DNA of 20,460 nucleotides from SSSZ01 sp035345935. Its GTDB lineage: Bacteria > Pseudomonadota > Gammaproteobacteria > Burkholderiales > Rhodocyclaceae. Of this stretch, positions 7,105 through 13,886 are shown one piece after another. Below the pieces are notes generated by a model that did no database searches, was not told the origin of the DNA, and saw only the letters and a list, made by a program, of their open reading frames with translations. Location: the NCBI GenBank assembly GCA_035345935.1, contig DAORDK010000061.1, positions 1 to 20,460 of the forward strand, read 5' to 3'. Each line of letters starts with the position of its first letter. Position 1 is the stretch's first letter. The position numbers and the translations under genes were made by a program.

Positions 7105-8844
7105 TCAGTGGCCGCATTCGCCCAGGAAGCTCAGCAATTCCTCGCGCAAGCGATAGTAGTCCGGATGCTCGAGCAACATTTTGCGCGAACGCGGGCGCGG
7201 CAAGTTGACCTCCAAGATCTTTCCCACCCGGGCTCGTGGGCCGTTGGTCATCATCACCACTCGATCCCCAAGCAGGATGGCCTCGTCCACATCGTGGGTA
7301 ATGACCATGGCGGTCAGTTGCTCGCGACTCCAGACGTCCATCAGCACCTCCTGGAGATCCCAGCGGGTTAGCGAATCCAGCATGCCGAAGGGCTCGTCGA
7401 GGAGCAGGAGCTTGGGCGAAAGCGCGAAAGCCCGGGCGATTCCCACGCGCTGCTTCATGCCATTGGACAATTCGCTGGCCTTCTTCTGCATCGCATCAGC
7501 CAACCCGACGCGTGCAAGGAAATGAGTCACGATGTCGCGGCGCTCGCCCTTGGTGGCATGGGGATAGACCTGGTCGACCCCGAGATGCACGTTCTCGTAG
7601 GCGGTCAGCCAGGGGATCAAGCTTGGGGCCTGAAAGACGATGCCGCGGTCGGGGCCGGCCGAGGTGACTTCTCGGTTGTCGAGCAGAACCACACCGTCAC
7701 TGATGTCGTTCAGCCCCGCCACCATGGAAAGGACCGTCGATTTTCCACATCCGGAATGGCCGATGACCGAGACGAATTCACCTTTGCGCATCCGAAGATC
7801 GAATTTTTCGACCACGGTCAGGGGCCCCTTCTTGGTCGGATAGACCTTGGAGACCTGGGAGAACTCGACGTAGCGGTCGTAGTGCGGCAACTTCGCTGCT
7901 TCTCCCGGTTGCGCAGCGCCCGGCCGCAAGCCCTTGGCCAGGCCGGCCTCGAATTCGGCGCTGGTATTGGGCAGCACGCTGGGCAGAGCGACCACGTTGT
8001 TGTCGTCCGAGGACTGCTCGGCACCGACGCGCATCAGATATTCGGTGACCTCTTTGCGTAGGCGCTTGAATTCGGGATCGTGGTTCATCGCCGTGCGATC
8101 CCGCGGACGGGCCAAGTTGATCCTGAATTCCGGCCCGAAAGTGGCACCGGGGCCTGGATTGAGCGGAATGATGCGGTCCGCCATCAGGAGCCCTTCGTCC
8201 ACATCGTTGGTGATCAGAACCACCGTCTTCCGTTCCTGTTCCCAGATGCGCAGGATCTCGTCCTGAAGATTGGCGCGGGTCAGCGCATCCAGAGCCGACA
8301 GCGGCTCGTCCAGCAGCAGGATTTCCGGGTTGGCCGACAGCGCCCGGGCCACATTGACCCGCTGGCGCATGCCTCCGGAGAGCTCGGCGGGACGGCGGTC
8401 CACCGCATGGGAAAGGCCGACCATTTCAATGTACTTGTCGACCCGGGCGCGGCGCTCGGCGGCGGAAAGATCGGGAAAAATCTGATCCACGGCCAGTGCC
8501 ACGTTCTGGCGCACGGTCATCCAGGGCATCAGCGAGTAATTCTGGAAGACGACGCCGCGATCGGGACCGGGACCCCGGACAGGCGCCCCTTTGAGCAGTA
8601 CCTCTCCGGCATCGGCCTGGAGAAGGCCGGCGATAAGCGAGATGAGCGTCGTCTTGCCGCTGCCGGAGAAACCTACGATGGCGACAAATTCCCCTTCGGC
8701 CAGGGTCAGATTGATGTCCCGCAGCACCGAGGTGGCGCGGGCGCCGCTGCCGTAGGATTTGGTCAGGCCGCGGATTTCCAGGAAGGCCGATGACGTCGCC
8801 ACAGTCGACAGCAGGTTTTCTTCCTTGAGAGCAGGGAGTCCCAT
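7105..8844 (-). CDS. nrtC: Nitrate ABC transporter ATPase, two nucleotide-binding domains fused in one chain
   Basis: 579-residue energising subunit of the NrtABC nitrate importer, acting at the inner face of the membrane with NrtB. Two ABC domains are joined by a linker (about 255-325). NBD1: Walker A GFSGSGKTT at 58-66, Q101, signature LSGGM 155-159, Walker B D179/E180, and TND at 212-214 where the H-loop His should be (N213). NBD2: Walker A GHSGCGKST at 362-370, Q405, signature LSNGM 459-463, D483/E484, and a normal H-loop H517. In cyanobacteria NrtC carries one ATPase plus a binding-protein-like domain and NrtD is separate; here both ATPases sit in one polypeptide, an NrtC-NrtD type fusion. 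Start: ATG at 8844 with AAGGAG upstream, 12 bases after nrtB. Last gene of the nasS-nrtABC operon. Confidence 0.93.
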   Translation of the reverse strand: MGLPALKEENLLSTVATSSAFLEIRGLTKSYGSGARATSVLRDINLTLAEGEFVAIVGFSGSGKTTLISLIAGLLQADAGEVLLKGAPVRGPGPDRGVVFQNYSLMPWMTVRQNVALAVDQIFPDLSAAERRARVDKYIEMVGLSHAVDRRPAELSGGMRQRVNVARALSANPEILLLDEPLSALDALTRANLQDEILRIWEQERKTVVLITNDVDEGLLMADRIIPLNPGPGATFGPEFRINLARPRDRTAMNHDPEFKRLRKEVTEYLMRVGAEQSSDDNNVVALPSVLPNTSAEFEAGLAKGLRPGAAQPGEAAKLPHYDRYVEFSQVSKVYPTKKGPLTVVEKFDLRMRKGEFVSVIGHSGCGKSTVLSMVAGLNDISDGVVLLDNREVTSAGPDRGIVFQAPSLIPWLTAYENVHLGVDQVYPHATKGERRDIVTHFLARVGLADAMQKKASELSNGMKQRVGIARAFALSPKLLLLDEPFGMLDSLTRWDLQEVLMDVWSREQLTAMVITHDVDEAILLGDRVVMMTNGPRARVGKILEVNLPRPRSRKMLLEHPDYYRLREELLSFLGECGH

Positions 8845-8856
8845 GGCGATTCTCCT

Positions 8857-9870
8857 TTAGTGGGCTTCGCCGAAGCTGACGAGTTGCTGCAGCGTATTCA
8901 TGATGCGGTCGAGGATGAACCCGACGAAACCGATGGTGAATACGGCGACCATGATTCGCCCCAGGGAATGGGAGCTGCCGTTCTGGAACTCATCCCAAAC
9001 GAATTTGCCCAGACCCGGATTCTGGGCCAGCATTTCCGCAGCGATCAGCACCATCCAGCCCACCCCGAGGGAAAGGCGCAGACCGGTGAAGATCAGCTTC
9101 AGGGAGGATGGCAGAACGATCTTCGTCACCTTCGTCCAGGTTGAAAGGCGAAGCACCTTGGAGACGTTCATCAGGTCCTTGTCGATGGACGCGACGCCTA
9201 CCGCCGTGTTGATCAGCGTCGGCCACAGGGAGCACAGCGTGACCGTGATGGCGGAGACGATGAAGGACTTCTGGAACATCGGATCGGCACTGGCATAGAC
9301 CGCGCTGACGACGATGGTCACGATGGGCAGCCAGGCGAGCGGTGACACCGGCCGGAAGATCTGGATCAAGGGGTTGAGGGCGATCTGAAAGGTCCGCGAA
9401 AGTCCGCAGAGGATGCCCAGCGGAATCGCAACCAGGGTGCCGATGGCGAATCCCGTAAACACCGTGTAGAGGCTGGTGAAGATCTGATCCAGGTAGGTGG
9501 GCTTACCGGTCCAGTTGCGGACCGAGACGTCGGCCTGCGGATTCCCTGCCAGTTCCTCGGCATTGCGCTTGGCCTGTCGCTCGTAGAAGGCACTGCGCTT
9601 TTCCCGTTCCGCTTGATGCTCTTCCAAGAGCCCGCTGGCCTCCATATAAACCTGCTTTGGCCCGGGGATCTCGCCCAGGCTGGTCTGAACGCCGGATGCC
9701 AGCGCGTTCCAGATCCCCAGGAAAAGGGCAAAGGCAATTACGGGCACGCCGATCTGGAGCATGATCTCCCGCAGTTGCTCGCGGGGATCTTCCCCGGCCG
9801 CCAAGCGCATGAAGGGGACGAACCAGGTAAAGCCCGTCTTGCTGAAAAAGTTTGCGAGTTTGATAAACAT
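8857..9870 (-). CDS. nrtB: Nitrate ABC transporter permease
   Basis: Membrane subunit of the NrtABC nitrate importer, with the fold of SsuC/TauC/NrtB-type permeases. From ATG 9870 it has 337 residues. There is a hydrophobic segment at about 39-60, then a charged, probably extended stretch rich in Glu/Arg/Lys (about 82-115, EEHQAEREKRSAFYERQAKR), longer than in minimal permeases. The permease core with several helices begins at YLDQIFTSLYTVFTGFAIG. The cytoplasmic coupling loop reads VSKVLRLSTWTKVTKIVLPS, close to the EAA motif that contacts the ATPase. Start: the ATG at 9870 has AGGTGG five bases upstream; a GTG three codons earlier is less likely. Operon: 64 bases after nrtA, with a hairpin between, and 12 bases before nrtC. 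Confidence 0.93.
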   Translation of the reverse strand: MFIKLANFFSKTGFTWFVPFMRLAAGEDPREQLREIMLQIGVPVIAFALFLGIWNALASGVQTSLGEIPGPKQVYMEASGLLEEHQAEREKRSAFYERQAKRNAEELAGNPQADVSVRNWTGKPTYLDQIFTSLYTVFTGFAIGTLVAIPLGILCGLSRTFQIALNPLIQIFRPVSPLAWLPIVTIVVSAVYASADPMFQKSFIVSAITVTLCSLWPTLINTAVGVASIDKDLMNVSKVLRLSTWTKVTKIVLPSSLKLIFTGLRLSLGVGWMVLIAAEMLAQNPGLGKFVWDEFQNGSSHSLGRIMVAVFTIGFVGFILDRIMNTLQQLVSFGEAH

Positions 9871-9899
9871 TTGAACCACCTATCGTCATTGCTCGACAG

Positions 9900-9934
9900 G
9901 CGCGAGGGGCCGGCGCCAACCGGCCCCCACGCGC
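9900..9934 (-). other. Stable hairpin between nrtA and nrtB
   Basis: GGGGCCGG / CCGGCCCC (9906-9913 and 9920-9927) extended by outer arms GCGCG / CGCGC (9900-9904 and 9930-9934) across a small internal loop: 13 base pairs in all, starting at the very base after the nrtA stop codon. No T-run follows. Placed directly after the binding-protein gene, it probably protects the nrtA part of the mRNA from 3' decay, or causes partial termination, so that more NrtA than NrtB/NrtC is made. Confidence 0.7.
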
Positions 9935-11338
9935 TTACTTGACCTGATCCTTGCCCTTGAGGCCGATCTTCAGGCTGTCGATGTAGGCATTGGGCTTGCT
10001 GCCGTCGTACGCCACGCCGTCGATGAAATCCTTGGTCACCGGCTTGAAGCCCGTTTCCTTGGCAAAATCCGGGAAATCGGCGGCCTTCATCTTGCCTTCG
10101 GCAATCAGCTCCTTGGCGGCAACGGCGTAGATATCCGGGCGGTAGACCTTCTTCGCCATGTCCTTGTACCAGTTGTCCGGCTTGAACTCGGGAATCTGGC
10201 CCCAGCGGCGCATCTGGGTGAGGTACCAAATGGCGTCGGAGTAGTAGGGATAGGTCGCGTTGTAGCGGAAGAACACGTTGAAGTCCGGTACTTTGCGCAC
10301 GTCGCCCTTCTCATATTCGAAGGTGCCGGTCATGCTGTTGTCGATGACCGTGAAATCGGCACCGACGTAATTGGCCTTGGAAATCAGCTTGGACGCCTCA
10401 ACCCGGTTCTTGTTGTTCTCGGCGTCCAGCCAGTAGGCCGCACGGATGAGGGCCTTGATCACCGCCTTATGGGTCTTGGGATACTTGTCGTTCCACTCCT
10501 GGGTCACGCCGAAGACCTTTTCCGGATTGTTCTTCCAGATTTCATAATCGGTGATGACCGGAGCGCCGATGCCCTTGAACACGGCCTGCTGGTTCCAGGG
10601 CTCGCCGACGCAATAGCCGTCGATGGTGCCTGCCTCCATGGTGGCGGGCATCTGGGGCGGAGGCGTGACGGAGAGCTGCACGTCGGCGTTGATGGTGCCG
10701 TTGGTGTCGCCCTTGAGCGGCGCATAGTAGCCGGGGTTCATACCGCCGGAAGCGAGCCAGTAGCGCAACTCGTAGTTGTGGGTGGAGACCGGGAAGACCA
10801 TGCCCATCTTGAAGGCCTTGCCATCCTTCTTCAATTCGTCGACCACCGTCTTCAAATACTTCGCATCGATCGGATGCACCGGCTTGCCATCGGGCTGCTT
10901 GGGCAATTTCTCCTTGAGCTTCTGCATCACCGCATTGGACAGGGTGACGCCGTTGCCGTTGAGGTCCATGCTGAAGGCGGTGATCAGATCGGCCTTGGTG
11001 CCATAGCCGATGGTCGCCGCAATGGGCTGTCCAGCCAGCATGTGGGCGCCGTCCAGTTCGCCGGATATGACGCGGTCGAGCAGGACTTTCCAATTGGCCT
11101 GGGCTTCCAGGGTGACGAACAGACCTTCTTCCTCGAAGTAACCCTTTTCATAGGCCACCGCCAGGGGCGCCATGTCGGTCAGCTTGATGAAGCCGAATTT
11201 CACGTCGGGCTTCTCCGGCTTGTCTTTGGCAAAGACGGGCGTGGCGGCCGCAACTGCCGCGGCGACGGCCGCCGCAAGGGCGTGGCGAGCGAAGCCCGCC
11301 AAGGACGGACGCTTCATTTCCTGCAGGTGCTTTTTCAT
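9935..11338 (-). CDS. nrtA: Periplasmic nitrate-binding protein of the ABC transporter
   Basis: 467-residue substrate-binding protein that captures nitrate and delivers it to NrtB. The N-terminus has basic residues, an Ala-rich hydrophobic stretch (about 18-33) and a likely signal peptidase site after A37 (PVFA-KDKPEK). There is no lipobox, so it should be a free periplasmic protein rather than a lipoprotein as in cyanobacteria. The body matches the NrtA/CmpA family: VKFGFIKLTDMAPLAVAYEKG, then LDGAHMLAGQP, and the family hallmark IDGYCVGEPWNQQAVF. It is clearly related to the adjacent NasS, which has the equivalent IDGCCVGEPWNQRAL but no signal peptide. Start: ATG at 11338 with AGGAG seven bases upstream. 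It follows nasS by 28 bases in the same operon. Confidence 0.95.
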   Translation of the reverse strand: MKKHLQEMKRPSLAGFARHALAAAVAAAVAAATPVFAKDKPEKPDVKFGFIKLTDMAPLAVAYEKGYFEEEGLFVTLEAQANWKVLLDRVISGELDGAHMLAGQPIAATIGYGTKADLITAFSMDLNGNGVTLSNAVMQKLKEKLPKQPDGKPVHPIDAKYLKTVVDELKKDGKAFKMGMVFPVSTHNYELRYWLASGGMNPGYYAPLKGDTNGTINADVQLSVTPPPQMPATMEAGTIDGYCVGEPWNQQAVFKGIGAPVITDYEIWKNNPEKVFGVTQEWNDKYPKTHKAVIKALIRAAYWLDAENNKNRVEASKLISKANYVGADFTVIDNSMTGTFEYEKGDVRKVPDFNVFFRYNATYPYYSDAIWYLTQMRRWGQIPEFKPDNWYKDMAKKVYRPDIYAVAAKELIAEGKMKAADFPDFAKETGFKPVTKDFIDGVAYDGSKPNAYIDSLKIGLKGKDQVK

Positions 11339-11366
11339 GGCGAAACTCCTTTAGCGAAAAATTGGA

Positions 11367-12548
11367 TCAAACCAGGGATCTGCACGCCTGCACCGGGAAT
11401 GAGCAGGCGTAGTTTTGCGGGTCGCTGCCATCCCAGCGCACCCCGTCGAAAAGGACACTGCTGCGCAGAGGACTGTCCGGCAGGCGGATGCCGACGCGCT
11501 CGGCGGCGGCACGATAGATGTCGATGCGATTCACGGCACGAGCCACCGCCAGATAGTCGGGATCGTCGTCGAGCAGGCCCCATCGGCGCTGCTGGGTGAG
11601 GAACCACATGGCGTCCGAGAGGTAGGGGAAATTCACCGCCCCCTCGTCAAAAAACCGGACCGGATGAGCGTCGTCCCAGGTGCGTCCGAGCCCGTCTTCG
11701 TAGCGTCCCAGCAGCCGGGCCAAGATGACTTTGACGTCGGTGCCGACATATTCTGGCGCGGCGATGATTTCTGCAGCCTGTCGGCGATTCTCGGCGGTCG
11801 CATCCAGCCAGCGGCTCGCCTCCAGCATTGCCGCCACCAGAGCGCGCGCGGCATTGGGGTGAGTGTCGGCCCACTGCTCTGTCGTCCCCAGGACCTTTTC
11901 CGGGTGATCGGGCCAAATGTCCTGGGACGACGCCACGGAGAATCCGACGCCATCGATGAGCGCACGCTGGTTCCAGGGCTCGCCGACACAGCATCCGTCA
12001 ATGGCGCCGGAGCGCATGCATTCGGCCATCTTGGAGGGCGGTACCGTCACCGTGCGCACATCGGTGATCGGATTGATGCCATGGGAAGCCAGCCAGTAGT
12101 AAAGCCACATGGCGTGGGTCCCCGTAGGGAAAGTCTGGGCAAACGAATACTTGCGTTTGCCCGCGGCAACGGCGCGCGCAAGACTTGATCCATCAACGAT
12201 GCCTTCGTCCCGCAAGCGCTCGGAAAGCGTGATCCCCTGCCCGTTTCGGTTCAGGGTCATGAGCACGGCCATGTCTTTTCTGGGCCCGCCGATCCCGAGT
12301 TGTATGCCCAGCACCATGCCGTAGAGCACATGAGCCACATCCAGATCGCCATTGACCAATTTGTCCCGCAACGACGCCCACGACGACTCCTTGCTTGGCA
12401 CGATGCGAATGCCGTATTGCTCGTCGAAGCCACGGTTGGCCGCGACAGCTACCGAAGCGCAATCGGTCAGCGGAAGGAACCCCACCCTAATTTCCCTCTT
12501 TTCGGGAACCCCAAACGGAGTCAGCGGCGATTGGCTGGCGACATTCAT
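11367..12548 (-). CDS. nasS: Cytoplasmic nitrate sensor NasS (NrtA-like, no signal peptide)
   Basis: NrtA-related protein of 393 residues with no export signal: MNVASQSPLTPFGVPEKREI runs straight into the fold at RVGFLPLTDCASVAVAANRG. Family marks include LDVAHVLYGM and IDGCCVGEPWNQRALIDG. Cytoplasmic NrtA homologues next to an ANTAR protein are NasS, which binds nitrate and, when empty, holds NasT inactive; nitrate releases NasT. Start: the frame also offers an ATG at 12587, but that codon lies inside the leader terminator stem, so ATG 12548 just after the T-run is preferred; its ribosome site (AGAG, about 7 bases upstream) is weak. Unlike the usual compact nasS-nasT pair, it is separated from nasT by 264 bases holding its own promoter and terminator, and is the first gene of the nrtABC operon. 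Confidence 0.9.
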   Translation of the reverse strand: MNVASQSPLTPFGVPEKREIRVGFLPLTDCASVAVAANRGFDEQYGIRIVPSKESSWASLRDKLVNGDLDVAHVLYGMVLGIQLGIGGPRKDMAVLMTLNRNGQGITLSERLRDEGIVDGSSLARAVAAGKRKYSFAQTFPTGTHAMWLYYWLASHGINPITDVRTVTVPPSKMAECMRSGAIDGCCVGEPWNQRALIDGVGFSVASSQDIWPDHPEKVLGTTEQWADTHPNAARALVAAMLEASRWLDATAENRRQAAEIIAAPEYVGTDVKVILARLLGRYEDGLGRTWDDAHPVRFFDEGAVNFPYLSDAMWFLTQQRRWGLLDDDPDYLAVARAVNRIDIYRAAAERVGIRLPDSPLRSSVLFDGVRWDGSDPQNYACSFPVQACRSLV

Positions 12549-12564
12549 AAGCACTCTGCGGTGT

Positions 12565-12622
12565 CGAAAAACAATAAAGGCGTCCATCCTCGCGACGAAG
12601 CACGAATCGGATGGACGCCTTT
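12565..12622 (-). terminator. Leader terminator in front of nasS (target of NasT antitermination)
   Basis: Perfect 14-bp stem AAAGGCGTCCATCC / GGATGGACGCCTTT (minus-strand arms at 12622-12609 and 12589-12576) with a 19-base loop, followed by ATTGTTTTTC. It ends 17 bases before the nasS start, so without relief it would block nasS-nrtABC. The 5' arm overlaps the 3' half of a small upstream hairpin (12613-12626), so the two structures exclude each other, as in ANTAR-controlled leaders. Confidence 0.93.
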
Positions 12623-12650
12623 GTCCTTTTGCCGGTCTCCATTGATCGGC
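12613..12650 (-). promoter_or_regulatory. Two-hairpin ANTAR-binding RNA element in the nasS leader
   Basis: Hairpin 1 (12650-12631) reads GCCGATC-[AATGGA]-GACCGGC, a 7-position stem with one A-C mismatch. Hairpin 2 (12626-12613) reads GGAC-[AAAGGC]-GTCC. Both loops are exactly six bases with A at position 1 and G at position 4, the hallmark of RNA targets of ANTAR proteins. Hairpin 2 uses bases of the terminator 5' arm and therefore acts as the antiterminator. The ANTAR protein NasT is encoded directly upstream. The element begins within a few bases of the transcription start predicted from the sigma-54 promoter. Confidence 0.85.
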
Positions 12651-12663
12651 TCGAGGGACTCAA

Positions 12664-12680
12664 CGCAATCACCATGCCAG
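12664..12680 (-). promoter_or_regulatory. Sigma-54 promoter for nasS-nrtABC
   Basis: Minus-strand CTGGCATGGTGATTGCG: TGGCAT, five bases, then TTGC, the exact -24/-12 spacing of sigma-54 promoters, with the invariant GG and GC present (T for C at one position of the -24 block). The predicted transcription start is at about 12651-12653. Confidence 0.85.
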
Positions 12681-12756
12681 GACTACTTCATCTGGACTAA
12701 TCCTTTTGTATTACATGGATTTAGGGAAACCGGCGCTTTACGAAGCCACGAGGCCC

Positions 12757-12773
12757 CGCACTGTTGCGGTGCA
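12757..12773 (-). promoter_or_regulatory. NtrC-type enhancer site upstream of the nasS promoter
   Basis: Minus-strand TGCAC-CGCAACA-GTGCG matches the NtrC consensus TGCAC-N7-GTGCA except for the last base. It is centred about 112 bases upstream of the predicted start, a usual enhancer distance for a sigma-54 promoter. Confidence 0.75.
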
Positions 12774-12778
12774 GCATT

Positions 12779-12806
12779 GGATTTCCCTGCACGAATCAGG
12801 GAATCC
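12779..12806 (-). other. Hairpin directly after nasT
   Basis: GGATT-CCCTG / CAGGGAAATCC with one bulged base and a 7-base loop, starting 6 bases after the nasT stop. It has no T-run. It may define the 3' end of the upstream transcript before the nasS promoter. Confidence 0.5.
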
Positions 12807-12812
12807 AGGCCT

Positions 12813-13397
12813 TCAGAGCAGGAGTTTGGCCATCTCGATGACGTCCCGCGCCACCACCACCATGGGCTGCCCCCGCTCCATGGCGAGCTTTCTGAGGGCG
12901 TGGTAGGCACCGTCTTCGTCCAGGTTGCGGGCCTTCATCAGCAGACCCTTGGCCTTCTCGACCACCTTTCGGTCGTTGAGCTTCTTGGAGAGATCTTCCA
13001 ATTCGCGACGCAGGGTCTGGTGATCCTCGAACTGAGCCCGGGCGACCTCGACGATGGGTTTCAGCCGCCGTGGATCGATGCCATCCACCACATAGGCCGA
13101 GACTCCTGCCTTGACCGCGTCCCGAATCATCTCCTCACCTTCCGCCTGGGTGAACATGACGACCGGCCTCGGCATATGGCGGTGCATGGCCGCCAGATGT
13201 TCGAGCGTATCGCGGTTGGGGCTGTCGGTGTCGATCAGGATGACGTCGGGCTGCAAGCGCTCGACCTCGGCGGTGAGGCTGGCCGCATCCGCAAGAATGG
13301 CGGCTACCTGATAGCCCGCAAGGGCCAGGGCGGCGCAGATATCCCCCGCCCGGGAGCGGGATTGGTCGATGACGAGTACGCTGAGCATGGGATTCAT
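12813..13397 (-). CDS. nasT: ANTAR-domain transcription antiterminator NasT
   Basis: 194-residue RNA-binding antiterminator: a receiver-like domain (about 5-120), a short coiled stretch (123-142, EDHQTLRRELEDLSKKLNDR) and an ANTAR domain (about 138-192) with VVEKAKGLLMKARNLDEDGAYHA-type features and R169. It binds paired hexaloop hairpins in nascent RNA and prevents termination. The receiver is degenerate: D11 is followed by Q12 instead of an acidic partner, and the usual conserved Lys after strand 5 is replaced (AYVVDG). D56 is kept. This fits regulation by NasS binding rather than phosphorylation, as known for NasT. Start: ATG at 13397 with only GGA about eight bases upstream; a small hairpin (13407-13424) sits just before it. 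Neighbours: 78 bases after cbiX; its likely RNA target lies about 160 bases downstream, in front of nasS. Confidence 0.93.
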   Translation of the reverse strand: MNPMLSVLVIDQSRSRAGDICAALALAGYQVAAILADAASLTAEVERLQPDVILIDTDSPNRDTLEHLAAMHRHMPRPVVMFTQAEGEEMIRDAVKAGVSAYVVDGIDPRRLKPIVEVARAQFEDHQTLRRELEDLSKKLNDRKVVEKAKGLLMKARNLDEDGAYHALRKLAMERGQPMVVVARDVIEMAKLLL

Positions 13398-13475
13398 GGA
13401 GCAATTCCGGGACCAGGGGTCCGGCAGCAGACGGCCGATCTTACCAAACCCTCTCTGATTTTCCCCTTACCGGGA

Positions 13476-13850
13476 TCAGGAATGGCCGCACAGCGCCACC
13501 GCCGCCCGGGCCATGGCCTGGATCACCGCTTCGTTCTCGCCCACCGCAGGGGCCAGCTCTAGGTCGATTTCAGGATGCTCCCGGCGCAGATCGTTCAGGA
13601 GAAGGGGGACGTCCCGCCTGAGGTGCCCGCCCTGGGCAATGAACATGGGCAGAACGACGATGTGCCGGACGCCCGTCCCAGCCAGTTGGGCGATGCATTC
13701 AGGCAGAGTCGGAGCCATGAATTCCAGAAAAGCAGCCTCGACCTGGAGACCAGGTGCCTGGGCCGCCACCGCGGCCTGAACCCGGCGAATCGGGAGCGCC
13801 CACTCAGGATCGCGGGCGCCGTGGGCAAAGAGGACGAGGGCTCGATCCAT
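13476..13850 (-). CDS. cbiX: Small sirohydrochlorin chelatase (CbiX-S / SirB-like)
   Basis: 124-residue single-domain class II chelatase that inserts a metal into sirohydrochlorin, here most likely Fe2+ to make siroheme for NirB. Conserved active-site histidines are visible as H10 in LVLFAHGARDPEW and H76 in MFIAQGGHLRRDVP. The length matches the short CbiX-S type, half the size of the two-domain CbiX/SirB, which probably works as a homodimer. Start: ATG at 13850 with AAAGG upstream. It sits 36 bases after a PP2C/kinase gene and 78 bases before nasT, co-oriented with both. The choice of iron over cobalt is inferred from the nitrite reductase context; sequence alone does not decide it. Confidence 0.92.
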   Translation of the reverse strand: MDRALVLFAHGARDPEWALPIRRVQAAVAAQAPGLQVEAAFLEFMAPTLPECIAQLAGTGVRHIVVLPMFIAQGGHLRRDVPLLLNDLRREHPEIDLELAPAVGENEAVIQAMARAAVALCGHS

Positions 13851-13886
13851 GGGCCTTTCGTTTTCGTAAAGAGGCGAACTTCAAGT

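Noticed and set aside
6813..7117. Short minus-strand open frames between nrtC and narX
   Set aside because: They run through the palindrome and terminator, lack ribosome sites and have translations without any recognisable family features.
12549..12587. Upstream ATG (12587) for nasS
   Set aside because: The codon is within the 3' arm of the leader terminator and would add 13 residues not seen in the family. ATG 12548 lies after the T-run.
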